A stretch of DNA of 64,000 nt. Source: Cypionkella sp049896245 (GTDB lineage: Bacteria > Pseudomonadota > Alphaproteobacteria > Rhodobacterales > Rhodobacteraceae). The DNA lies in NCBI RefSeq assembly GCF_049896245.1, contig NZ_JAFCTX010000007.1:62001-126000 (forward strand), read 5' to 3'. The notes beneath the pieces were generated by a model that ran no database searches, was not told the origin of the DNA, and saw nothing but the letters and a program-made list of their open reading frames with translations. Below are positions 33,892 to 41,615 of this stretch, one piece after another. Both the position numbers and the translations under genes were made by a program. Positions within the stretch are counted from its first letter, which is position 1. Each line of letters opens with the position of its first letter.

Positions 33892-33922
33892 ATCATAGTA
33901 GAGTGCTTGACGTTAACGTAAA
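33892..33922 (-). promoter_or_regulatory. MerR-type promoter with overlapping palindromic operator
   Basis: On minus, TTTACG (33922-33917) is followed by 19 bases and TATGAT (33897-33892). A 19-bp spacer is the mark of MerR-activated promoters. The palindrome TTTACGTTAACGTCAA (33922-33907) covers the -35 and the first part of the spacer; its core ACGTTAACGT is perfect. It resembles the LiuR-type MerR motif as I recall it. The -10 is 48 bases upstream of the first MerR start. Confidence 0.65.
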
Positions 33923-33926
33923 TGTA

Positions 33927-33953
33927 ACGTCACGTCAGAGTTGTGCGTGACGT
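33927..33953. promoter_or_regulatory. Second dyad upstream of the beta-oxidation operon
   Basis: ACGTCACG (33927-33934) and CGTGACGT (33946-33953) form an 8-bp inverted repeat with an 11-base loop. It lies between the promoter above and the stop of the second MerR gene. It may be a second operator, or a weak terminator of the upstream MerR gene since no T-run follows on minus. Confidence 0.4.
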
Positions 33954-33957
33954 GATG

Positions 33958-34341
33958 TCAAATCTCGGTCAATTTGCGGATTTCCGCCGCAGCGGTGTCA
34001 CGCAACGCCCGCAGATCGCTGATGCTGGTTTCCAACTCGGCTTGCTGCCGGCTCAGATCGGCCAACTGCCGGTCCGCCAGCCCCAACCACTGCTCTAACT
34101 GAGTCTGCGTGCCCTTCTGCCGATAAATCAGCAGCCATTGCCGGATTTCCTCAAGGCTAAAGCCAAACCGCCGCCCGCGCAGGATCAGCGTCAGCCGTGC
34201 CACCTCGCGCGCGCCATAAAACCGCGCGCGGCCATCCTTTTCCGGCGAGAGCAGCTCGATATACTCATAATAGCGCAACGTGCGGGGCGTGACCTCGAAC
34301 TTCGCGCACATCTCTTTGAAACTTAGGTGAGTCTCGGTCAT
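33958..34341 (-). CDS. MerR-family regulator, second copy
   Basis: The ATG at 34341 gives 127 residues: SFKEMCAKFEVTPRTLRYYE, then RARFYGAREVARLTLILRGR and FGFSLEEIRQWL, then a coiled coil. It aligns with the neighbouring MerR over the whole length, so the two are paralogs, but the coiled coils differ. Each may sense a different acyl-CoA. The ORF extension to 34440 is rejected as Pro-rich and not family-like. It is divergent from the thioesterase gene at 34469. Confidence 0.87.
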   Translation of the reverse strand: MTETHLSFKEMCAKFEVTPRTLRYYEYIELLSPEKDGRARFYGAREVARLTLILRGRRFGFSLEEIRQWLLIYRQKGTQTQLEQWLGLADRQLADLSRQQAELETSISDLRALRDTAAAEIRKLTEI

Positions 34342-34468
34342 CGGCGGCCTCCCTTTCGGGAGATTAAGCGCTGGCTGGCTGGGGCGCAAGAACTTGGGGA
34401 AAGAACCGAGCCCACAAGATTTCCACGCTGGGCCTTGCACTTGCCGCGCAGCGCGAGATTATGGCGGC

Positions 34469-34903
34469 ATGACCGATATCCTCACCATCGCGCGCCAATT
34501 CATCCAAGCCCTGCCGTTTTCCCGCGCTTTGAGCATGGAGTTGACCGAACTGGGGCCGGGCCGCGCCACCATCACCATGCCGTGGGACGCCCGGCTGGTC
34601 GGCGATCCGGCAACGGGGGTGCTGCATGGCGGCGCAATTTCGGCGCTGATGGACACGGCGTCAGGGGCTTCGGTGATGAGCCATCCGGCTGCACCCACCT
34701 CTACCGCCACCTTGGATCTGCGCATCGACTACATGCGCCCCGCCACCCCCGGCCAGACGATCACCGCGCGGGCGGAATGTCATCATGTCACGCGATCGGT
34801 CGCCTTCGTTCGCGTGACGGCCTTTGATGAGGACACAGCGCGCCCAGTGGCAATGGGCACCGGCGCTTTCACGCTGGAACGACCGAAGGAAGCGTTGCCA
34901 TGA
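34469..34903 (+). CDS. PaaI-type hotdog thioesterase 1
   Basis: The ATG at 34469 gives 144 residues beginning MTDILTIARQFIQALPFSRA. VLHGGAISALMDTASGASVM holds the HGG-x-[hydrophobic] catalytic region of PaaI hotdog enzymes, and LDLRIDYMRPATPGQTITAR the second strand. It likely cleaves acyl-CoA thioesters in the cytoplasm. The start at 34394 is rejected because the extra 25 residues are not conserved. It overlaps the next gene by 4 bases (ATGA) and lies divergent from the beta-oxidation operon. Confidence 0.85.
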   Translation: MTDILTIARQFIQALPFSRALSMELTELGPGRATITMPWDARLVGDPATGVLHGGAISALMDTASGASVMSHPAAPTSTATLDLRIDYMRPATPGQTITARAECHHVTRSVAFVRVTAFDEDTARPVAMGTGAFTLERPKEALP

Positions 34904-35415
34904 AGCGCCCCGAACCTGTCGCCGAAGTCAAATCCCGCCGCGACAGCGCTTTGGCGGCATTGGTGGAGGCGGTGCCCTATATCCAATTCCTCGGCATCCG
35001 CTTTGACCGCCGCGGCGATGAGCTGACCGCTTGGCTGCCCTATTCCGAAATGCTGATCGGCAACCCCAGCCTGCCCGCATTGCATGGCGGGGTGACGGCC
35101 TCGTTTCTGGAAGTCACCGCGCTGATCGGTCTGGCATGGTCCAGCCTGTGGGACGATCTGGAGGCGGGCCGTATCGACCCCGCACTAGTAGCCGCAGGCC
35201 AACTGCCGCCCCTGCCGAAAACCATAGATTTCACCGTCGATTACCTGCGGGCGGGTCTGCCGCGCGATTGCTACGCGCGCGCCAAAGTCAACCGCTCCGG
35301 CCGCCGCTTTGCCTCAGTGCAGGTTGAGGCTTGGCAAGACAACCACGCCCGCCCCTTCGCGCTGGGCTCGGTGCATTGCCTGATGCCGGAAGACGCTGGG
35401 GACGGCGGCGCGTGA
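34900..35415 (+). CDS. PaaI-type hotdog thioesterase 2
   Basis: The 171-residue protein has PALHGGVTASFLEVTALIGL, the same hotdog catalytic region as its neighbour, and TIDFTVDYLRAGLPRDCYAR. The pair look distantly homologous. The two may form a heteromer or act on different chain lengths; this is inference. The start overlaps the upstream stop and its stop overlaps the GTG of the MATE gene (GTGA), so the three genes are coupled. Confidence 0.85.
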   Translation: MKRPEPVAEVKSRRDSALAALVEAVPYIQFLGIRFDRRGDELTAWLPYSEMLIGNPSLPALHGGVTASFLEVTALIGLAWSSLWDDLEAGRIDPALVAAGQLPPLPKTIDFTVDYLRAGLPRDCYARAKVNRSGRRFASVQVEAWQDNHARPFALGSVHCLMPEDAGDGGA

Positions 35416-36719
35416 TCGCAACCACCGCCGAGATCAGCCACAAACGCCTGCTGCGCATCGCCTTTCCCATCGTGATCGCCAATGCCACCGTGCCGCTGCT
35501 CGGCGCGGTCGATGTGGCGGTGATCGGTCAGATCGGGCAGGCGGCACCGTTGGGCGCGGTCGGTTTGGGCGCGGTGATCCTGACCACGCTCTATTGGATC
35601 TTCGGTTTTCTGCGGATGTCGACCTCGGGCCTTGCCGCGCAAGCGCAGGGCGCGGGCGATCTGGCCGAACGCAGCGCGGTGCTGCTGCGGGCTTTGCTGA
35701 TCGGTGCTGCTGCGGGTCTGGCGCTGATTGCCCTGCAAGCGCCGCTGTTCTGGGCCGCGTTTCAAGCCGCGCCAGCCTCTGACGCAGTAGAGGGCTATGC
35801 CCGCACCTACCTTGGCATCCGCATCTGGGGCGCACCTGCCACGATTATGCTTTATGCGCTGTCCGGTTGGCTGATAGCCCTAGAGCGCACGCGGGCGGTG
35901 TTGGTGCTGCAACTGGTGCAAAACGGGCTGAACGTAGCGCTGAACCTGTGGTTTGTGCTGGGGCTGCACTGGGGCGTCGGCGGTGTCGCGACCGCGACTC
36001 TGATTGCGGAATGGGCGGGTCTGGCGCTGGCTTTGTGGCTGGCGCGCGATGGTTTCGGCGCGGTGCTGCGTGAGGCTTGGGGCAGGGTGTTCCACGCTGC
36101 CCCCCTGCGCGCGATGTTCCACGCCAGCCGCGACATCATGGGGCGCTCGGTGCTGCTGCAACTCTCGTTCACCAGCGTTGTGTTCTTGGGCGCGCGCTTT
36201 GGTGATGTGACGCTGGCGGCCAATCATGTGCTGATGCAGTTTCTGCAACTGACCGCCTATGCGCTCGATGGCTTCGCCTTCGCCGCCGAGGCGCTGGTGG
36301 GTCAAGCGGTCGGCGCGCAATCCTGGCCGCAGGCCCGCCGCGCCAAAGTGATTGCACTGCGATGGGGCTTTGCCGGGGCGGCTCTGATGGCGCTGCTGTT
36401 TGCGGTGTTTGGCGGCCAGATCATTGGGGTGATGACCACGGCGCAGGATGTGCAGGCCGAGGCGGGGCGCTACCTGCCATGGCTGGTGGCCGCGCCGCTG
36501 CTGGGCGTGGCAAGCTGGATATTGGACGGGGTGTTCATCGGCGCCTTGTTGACCGGGGCGATGCTGCGGGCGATGCTGATCGCCGTGGCGCTTTATGCTT
36601 TGGGGCTTGTCGTGCTGATCCCCTTGGCGGGCAATCATGGGCTTTGGGCCGCCCTGATGCTGCTGAATGTGCTGCGGGCGCTGACGCTATGGCGGGCTTT
36701 GCCTGCGGCGTTGCGCTGA
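35412..36719 (+). CDS. MATE-family efflux transporter
   Basis: Starting at the GTG at 35412, the protein has 435 residues with about twelve hydrophobic segments. MATE features include IAFPIVIANATVPLLGAVDV, MLYALSGWLIALERTRAVLV and AALMALLFAVFGGQIIGV. These Na+ or H+ antiporters export drugs or metabolites through the inner membrane. The GTG overlaps the thioesterase stop. The upstream ATG at 35331 lies inside that gene in another frame. Substrate unknown; coupling to two thioesterases suggests export of an acid released from CoA. Confidence 0.87.
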   Translation: MIATTAEISHKRLLRIAFPIVIANATVPLLGAVDVAVIGQIGQAAPLGAVGLGAVILTTLYWIFGFLRMSTSGLAAQAQGAGDLAERSAVLLRALLIGAAAGLALIALQAPLFWAAFQAAPASDAVEGYARTYLGIRIWGAPATIMLYALSGWLIALERTRAVLVLQLVQNGLNVALNLWFVLGLHWGVGGVATATLIAEWAGLALALWLARDGFGAVLREAWGRVFHAAPLRAMFHASRDIMGRSVLLQLSFTSVVFLGARFGDVTLAANHVLMQFLQLTAYALDGFAFAAEALVGQAVGAQSWPQARRAKVIALRWGFAGAALMALLFAVFGGQIIGVMTTAQDVQAEAGRYLPWLVAAPLLGVASWILDGVFIGALLTGAMLRAMLIAVALYALGLVVLIPLAGNHGLWAALMLLNVLRALTLWRALPAALR

Positions 36720-36732
36720 GCTGAACCGGGGT

Positions 36733-36768
36733 GCCGCCTTGGGTGCCATCGAGGCACCACGCGGCGGC
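36733..36768 (+). terminator. Two-tier hairpin after the MATE gene
   Basis: Outer arms GCCGCC (36733-36738) / GGCGGC (36763-36768) and inner arms GGTGCC (36742-36747) / GGCACC (36753-36758) form an interrupted stem with an ATCGA loop. It starts 14 bases after the MATE stop. There is no clear T-run, so termination is inferred. Confidence 0.45.
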
Positions 36769-36817
36769 TCTGCCGGGGGATAGTCTGATGCGGTGCGCGT
36801 GTGGAGAGGTTGGACCC

Positions 36818-36845
36818 TCCGGGGGGAGTATTTCAAAAAGAGCAA
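36818..36845 (+). repeat. Copy of the repeated intergenic element
   Basis: TCCGGGGGGAGTATTTCAAA, followed by AAGAGCAA, closely matches the right flank of the hairpin at 24504-24535 (TCCGGCGGGAGTATTTTTCA..GAGCAA). It lies just before the 3' end of the TIGR02186 gene, between two convergent genes. This copy lacks the partner arm. Confidence 0.5.
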
Positions 36846-36868
36846 TTTGAAGCGGGCGCGTGGAGGTC

Positions 36869-37639
36869 TCAGCGTATCAACCGGAACGCGGCGGACGCAC
36901 CCCAGCCCGCAACCGCCGCCATTACCAGCGACAGCACGCCGTACAGCAGCGGTTGCTGATGCGCTAGGTTGTAGAGAAAGCGTTCCAGCCCAGCCTTGCG
37001 CACCGCGATCAGGCGTTCTTGGGTATCGAGCACCACGCCGCCGCGCAGGATGAACAGCCGCACCTTGTAATTGCCTTCGGTCAGGTTAGCGGGCAGGGCG
37101 ATATCGGTGCGAAACAACGTCTCATCGGCTAGTTGCACCGAGCGTTCGGCGATGCGGTAGCGGCTTTCATCCAGCCTGATCCGTTCCAAAGCAGCGACGA
37201 AATCCGGGGCGTTCTCGGCCTCATCGCTGATGCCTACGGCGCGGATCACCTGCGGGATGGTGATATGGTGGCGCAGATCCTCGGTGCCAGACAGGATCTT
37301 GTCCAGTTTGTCGGTGGTCGCCACTGCGTAAAAGCTGGGGGCGGCATCGACCGTGACGGAAGACCGGTTCAGCCAGATCCCGGCGACGCGTTCCTTGCGG
37401 CGGATGATAAGCCCGGTGCTGGGGCCTTCGACCGTCACGATCACCTCCAGCGGCGGGCCTTTGGGGGCCGGGGCGTCGCGCTTCACCGCGCCATAGATCA
37501 GAATCTCCGAGCCATCGAAATTCGCGGTGATCTGCACCCGGTTCTGGCTGAGGCCACTGACCAAAGCCTCATTGGCCTGCGCAGCATTGGTCAGGGCAGT
37601 CCCGGTGAGCGCCAGCAGCAGGATCAGCGCGCGGATCAT
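36869..37639 (-). CDS. TIGR02186 family protein
   Basis: The 256-residue protein has a signal peptide (MIRALILLLALTGTALTNAA) and a C-terminal membrane helix (LLYGVLSLVMAAVAGWGASA). The bulk is periplasmic. VQITANFDGSEILIYGAVKR and IWLNRSSVTVDAAPSFYAVA are the conserved parts of this alphaproteobacterial family of unknown function. The ATG overlaps the TauE/SafE stop (ATGA). The pairing with a TauE/SafE permease is a repeated one, which suggests an accessory role in sulfite or organosulfonate handling. Confidence 0.85.
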   Translation of the reverse strand: MIRALILLLALTGTALTNAAQANEALVSGLSQNRVQITANFDGSEILIYGAVKRDAPAPKGPPLEVIVTVEGPSTGLIIRRKERVAGIWLNRSSVTVDAAPSFYAVATTDKLDKILSGTEDLRHHITIPQVIRAVGISDEAENAPDFVAALERIRLDESRYRIAERSVQLADETLFRTDIALPANLTEGNYKVRLFILRGGVVLDTQERLIAVRKAGLERFLYNLAHQQPLLYGVLSLVMAAVAGWGASAAFRLIR

Positions 37640-38562
37640 GGCAACAGCCCGGGTGTCACCGAGAACAACTCGGCCGGTTGCAACAGCAGATCAAGTGCTA
37701 TCTTGAAGCTGACCGTCAGCACCAGCACGGCCAGCATAATGCGCAACTGTTCCGCCTTCAGCCGGGTCGACAGACGTGCGCCGATCTGTGCGCCGATCAC
37801 TCCGCCCAGGATCAACAGAAACGCCAGCATCATATCGACGGTCTGGCTGTTGATCGCATGCATGATCGTGGTAAAACCGGTGACGAAAATGATCTGGAAC
37901 AGCGAGGTGCCGACCACCACCCGTGTCGGCATCCCGAGCAGATAGATCATCGCCGGCACCAGAATGAAACCGCCGCCCACCCCCATGATCGCCGACAGAA
38001 ACCCCACCCCCGCGCCAATCGCCAGCGGTGGCAGCACCGAGATATAGAGGCCGGAGGCGCGGAATTTCATCTGCAACGGCAGCTTATGCACCCAAGTGTG
38101 AACATGCGCCCGCCGGATTGGTGCGGCAGCGCCAGCCCGATGTGCGCGGATCAGCGCCCGCGTGCTTTCGGCGAACATCATCGAGCCGATCAGGCCGAGA
38201 AACAGCACATAGCTTAACTGCACAAACAGGTCGATCTGCCCCAAAGCCGTCATCCAGGCAAACACCTGCACTCCGATGAACGAGCCCACAAAACCGCCCG
38301 CCAGCAGCACCAGCCCCATGCGGAAATCGACGCCCTTGCGCTTCATCTGCACCAGCACGCCGGAAATAGACGAGGCCACAACCTGATTGGCCCCGGTTGC
38401 CACCGCCACACCGGGCGGCACGCCGACGAACAACAACAGCGGCGTGATCAGAAAGCCGCCACCGACGCCAAACATCCCCGACAAAAATCCGACCATGCCG
38501 CCCAATCCCAACAACAGGAAGGCGTTGATCGAAACCTCGGCAATGGGGAGGTAGATTTGCAT
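37636..38562 (-). CDS. TauE/SafE-family sulfite/sulfoacetate exporter-like permease
   Basis: The 308-residue membrane protein contains about eight helices. GLGGMVGFLSGMFGVGGGFL and later LSAIMGVGGGFILVPAMIYL are the paired glycine-rich signatures of the TSUP/TauE family, which move sulfite or organosulfur anions across the inner membrane. The gene lies upstream of TIGR02186 in a two-gene operon. Substrate is not determined by sequence. Confidence 0.88.
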   Translation of the reverse strand: MQIYLPIAEVSINAFLLLGLGGMVGFLSGMFGVGGGFLITPLLLFVGVPPGVAVATGANQVVASSISGVLVQMKRKGVDFRMGLVLLAGGFVGSFIGVQVFAWMTALGQIDLFVQLSYVLFLGLIGSMMFAESTRALIRAHRAGAAAPIRRAHVHTWVHKLPLQMKFRASGLYISVLPPLAIGAGVGFLSAIMGVGGGFILVPAMIYLLGMPTRVVVGTSLFQIIFVTGFTTIMHAINSQTVDMMLAFLLILGGVIGAQIGARLSTRLKAEQLRIMLAVLVLTVSFKIALDLLLQPAELFSVTPGLLP

Positions 38563-38639
38563 TGGCGCAAGGCCCGGAAAGGAGTGGATTTCCTCAAGCC
38601 TTGCGCGGGTTTGGCAGGCTTGTCAAACCCTTGTGGGGC

Positions 38640-39446
38640 TCACAGTTGCGTGCGCAGAAAATGACGCAGCACCTGTTCCAGTTTCGCCGCACCCAACGGT
38701 GCCATCGCCTTGGTATGCTCATGGCTGATCTGCTCGTCACTCATGCCAGCGGCCATATTGGTGATGCTGGAAATCGCTGCCACCCGCAGGCCTAGGAAGC
38801 GGGCGAGGATCACTTCGGGCACCGTCGACATCCCCACCGCATCGCCGCCAAGGATCTTGATGGCGCGGATTTCGGCAGGGGTTTCAAACGAGGGCCCGGA
38901 ATACCACGCATAAACGCCTTCGGGCAGGGCCACGCCGACGGCTTGGGCCGAGGCTTTCAGGCCGGCGCGTAGACCCGCATCATGCGCTGTGGTCATCGGC
39001 ACAAACCGCGCATCGGTTTTCTCGCCGATCAGCGGGTTCAGCCCCGAGAAGTTGATGTGATCATGCAGCAGCATCAGATCGCCGGGGCGAATATCGGGGC
39101 GCAAAGACCCCGCCGCATTGGTGGCAATCAGCGCCTCGGCACCGAGGGCTTTCAGCACCGTCAGTGGCAACCGCATCGCGCTTGAATTTCCGTTCTCATA
39201 GTAATGCTCGCGCGCACCGAACACCGCGACGCGCACGCCCTCCAGATCGCCGATCACCAGATTGGGGTTGTGGCCCGACACCCCGACATGCGGAAACCCC
39301 GGCAGATCGGCGTAAGGGATCGCGACACCTTGCACCGCTTGCGCCAGATGGCCCAGACCCGAGCCGAGGATCAGGCCCAGCTTGACCGGGGCGCTGCCCG
39401 CACGGGCTTGGATTTCGGCGACAAGAGCCGCTGTTTGATCGGTCAT
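38640..39446 (-). CDS. Purine nucleoside phosphorylase
   Basis: PNP splits purine (deoxy)nucleosides into base and (deoxy)ribose 1-phosphate. The 268-residue protein has GLILGSGLGHLAQAVQG (phosphate site), ALIATNAAGSLRPDIRPGDL and YSGPSFETPAEIRAIKILGG, the class-2 trimeric PNP signatures, plus the DAVGMSTVPEVILA segment. It is encoded right after an ABC importer for nucleosides, 54 bases downstream on the same strand, so imported nucleosides can be used at once. Confidence 0.93.
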   Translation of the reverse strand: MTDQTAALVAEIQARAGSAPVKLGLILGSGLGHLAQAVQGVAIPYADLPGFPHVGVSGHNPNLVIGDLEGVRVAVFGAREHYYENGNSSAMRLPLTVLKALGAEALIATNAAGSLRPDIRPGDLMLLHDHINFSGLNPLIGEKTDARFVPMTTAHDAGLRAGLKASAQAVGVALPEGVYAWYSGPSFETPAEIRAIKILGGDAVGMSTVPEVILARFLGLRVAAISSITNMAAGMSDEQISHEHTKAMAPLGAAKLEQVLRHFLRTQL

Positions 39447-39500
39447 GGGTTATCCTTTACTGCCAAGCGCCGGGGGATTTCGCATCCCCCGGACCCCCTC

Positions 39501-40469
39501 TCAGCGTTCTTTCACATAGGGCTCGCCACCTGCACGCGGTGGGATGGCTTTGCCGACAAAACCTGCCAGAACCAGCACGGTCAGGATATAGGGCAGCGCA
39601 TCCAACAGAGAGACCGGGACTTTGAATTGCGCCACGCGCTCCACCACATCGGGACGCAAGGCCAAAGCTTGAAAAAACCCGAACAGCATCGTCGCGCCCA
39701 AAGCCTGCCAAGGCCGCCATTTGGCAAAGATCAGCGCGGCGAGCGCAATATAGCCCCGCCCCGCCGTCATCTCACGCCCAAAGCCTGCTTGCAGAGCCGT
39801 CGCCATGTAAGCCCCGGCGATGCCACACAAAACTCCGGTGATTGCCAAAGCGCCATAGCGCAGGCCCACCACCGAGATCCCCGCCGTATCCACCGCCGCC
39901 GGGTTTTCGCCCACCGCGCGCAACCGCAGACCAAACCGCGTCCGGTACAGCACCCACCAAGACAGCGGCACGAAAGCCATCGCCGCATAGACCAAGATCG
40001 AATGACCCGAAATCACCTCATAATACAGCGGCCCAATCAAAGGCACGTCTTTGAGGCTTTCCGCGTAGGGCAAAGTGATCGGGTTGAACCGCGCGTCGCC
40101 AGCCAAAGGCGGCGTCCGCCCGCCTTGGCCAAACAGCGCCTGCGCCACCAGCACCGTGATCCCTGACGACAGGAAATTCAGCGCCACGCCCGAGATCAAC
40201 TGATTGCCCCGGAAAGTGATCGAGGCCACCCCATGCAGCATCGCGAAAATCAGCGACGCGCCAATCCCCGCCAAAAGCCCGACCCAAGCCGAGCCCGACA
40301 TTGCCGCCACCGACCCCGCAGCCATTGCCGCCGCCAGCATCTTGCCCTCAAGCCCGATGTCGAAAATCCCGGCGCGTTCGGAAAACAACCCCGCGAGGCA
40401 GGCCAACAACAGCGGCGTGCCCAGCCGCACGGTTGATCCCAAAATCTGCATCAGCGTCTCATAATCCAT
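39501..40469 (-). CDS. Nucleoside ABC transporter permease (BmpD-type partner 2)
   Basis: The ATG at 40469 gives 322 residues beginning MDYETLMQILGSTVRLGTPL. SERAGIFDIGLEGKMLAAAM is the EAA-like region typical of BMP-family importers, then ISVVGLRYGALAITGVLCGI and similar helices. The larger open frame that reaches 41321 is antisense or out-of-frame noise over the first permease. The start overlaps the previous permease stop (TGATG). It acts in the inner membrane with the other permease and the ATPase. Confidence 0.88.
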   Translation of the reverse strand: MDYETLMQILGSTVRLGTPLLLACLAGLFSERAGIFDIGLEGKMLAAAMAAGSVAAMSGSAWVGLLAGIGASLIFAMLHGVASITFRGNQLISGVALNFLSSGITVLVAQALFGQGGRTPPLAGDARFNPITLPYAESLKDVPLIGPLYYEVISGHSILVYAAMAFVPLSWWVLYRTRFGLRLRAVGENPAAVDTAGISVVGLRYGALAITGVLCGIAGAYMATALQAGFGREMTAGRGYIALAALIFAKWRPWQALGATMLFGFFQALALRPDVVERVAQFKVPVSLLDALPYILTVLVLAGFVGKAIPPRAGGEPYVKER

Positions 40470-41614
40470 CACGCCACCGCCTTTCGCCCGAAGCCAAAGA
40501 CCCAGACCAGCAGCATCCGCACCATCTGATCCAGCGCCCCGGTGAACAGGATCACCAGCCCTTGCACCACGATCCGCATCTCGATCGGAATGGTTGTGTT
40601 CAGCCCCAAAGCCGCCCCGCCCTGATACAAAAACCCGAACAACAGCGCCGCCAGCAACACCCCCAGCGGATGATTGCGCCCCATCAGCGCCACTGCAATG
40701 CCAATAAACCCCGCGCCTTCTGCCGAGTTCTGCAACAGCCGCTCTGCCGACCCCATCACGTTGTTGACCGCCATCATGCCCGCCAAACCGCCCGAAATCA
40801 GCATCGCGATCATGGTGATCTTCACCGGATTGATCCCGGCATATTTCGACGCCGCCTCCGATTTGCCAAACGCGCGGATCTGATAGCCGAGCCGCGTCCG
40901 CCACAGCAAAAGCCACACCACCACGCAAGCCGCCAGCGCGATAAACAGCGTCACATTCGCAGGCACGTTGGAATACATCGCCACGCCAGCTTTGGTCAGC
41001 TTTGGCGTGCCATCGGCGTTCAGCTTGGCGAAAAACTCGCGGATATAAGGCATATCGCTGATTGCGGGCAGCTTTGCGCCTTCCGGGAACCGCGCCGAGG
41101 CCGGGTCCATCTGCCCCGCAGGCCGCAGCACATCGACCAGCATGTAGACGATCAAGGCGCTGGCGATATAGTTGAACATGATCGTGGTGATGACGATATG
41201 AGAGCCGCGTTTCGCCTGCAAATACGCGGGGATAGCCGCCCAAGCCGCGCCAAACAGCGCCGCGCCCAACGTTGCTGCCAGCAGCGCCAGCGTCCAATGC
41301 GGCCAAGGCAGCGCGAGGCACACCAAAGCCACGCCAAGCCCGCCCAACTGCGCCTGCCCCTCCCCACCGATATTGAACAGCCCGGCATGAAACGCCACGA
41401 TCACCGACAGCCCGGTGAAAATAAACGAGGTGGTGTAATACAGCGTATAGCCCCAGCCATTGGCCGAGCCAAACGCCCCCTCAACCATGATCCCCAGCGC
41501 CTTCGTCGGGCTTTGCCCAATCGCCAAAAGCACAATCGCCGCAACCAATGCCGCCAGCAAAAGCGAGATCAGCGGCACCAACACCACATCGGCCCATTGC
41601 GGTAGTCTTTTCAT
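40469..41614 (-). CDS. Nucleoside ABC transporter permease (partner 1)
   Basis: The ATG at 41614 gives 381 residues beginning MKRLPQWADVVLVPLISLLL. The permease core is visible in GLSVIVAFHAGLFNIGGEGQ and later FGKSEAASKYAGINPVKITM, typical of the BMP-family heterodimeric transporters. About nine membrane helices are expected. An upstream ATG at 41704 sits within the ATPase 3' end, in the tandem repeat, and is rejected. The gap to the ATPase stop is 1 base. Confidence 0.88.
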   Translation of the reverse strand: MKRLPQWADVVLVPLISLLLAALVAAIVLLAIGQSPTKALGIMVEGAFGSANGWGYTLYYTTSFIFTGLSVIVAFHAGLFNIGGEGQAQLGGLGVALVCLALPWPHWTLALLAATLGAALFGAAWAAIPAYLQAKRGSHIVITTIMFNYIASALIVYMLVDVLRPAGQMDPASARFPEGAKLPAISDMPYIREFFAKLNADGTPKLTKAGVAMYSNVPANVTLFIALAACVVVWLLLWRTRLGYQIRAFGKSEAASKYAGINPVKITMIAMLISGGLAGMMAVNNVMGSAERLLQNSAEGAGFIGIAVALMGRNHPLGVLLAALLFGFLYQGGAALGLNTTIPIEMRIVVQGLVILFTGALDQMVRMLLVWVFGFGRKAVA

Positions 41615-41615
41615 C

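Noticed and set aside
39501..41321. 606-aa single permease ORF
   Set aside because: Its N-terminal half is out-of-frame over the first permease. The true start is the ATG at 40469 overlapping the upstream stop.
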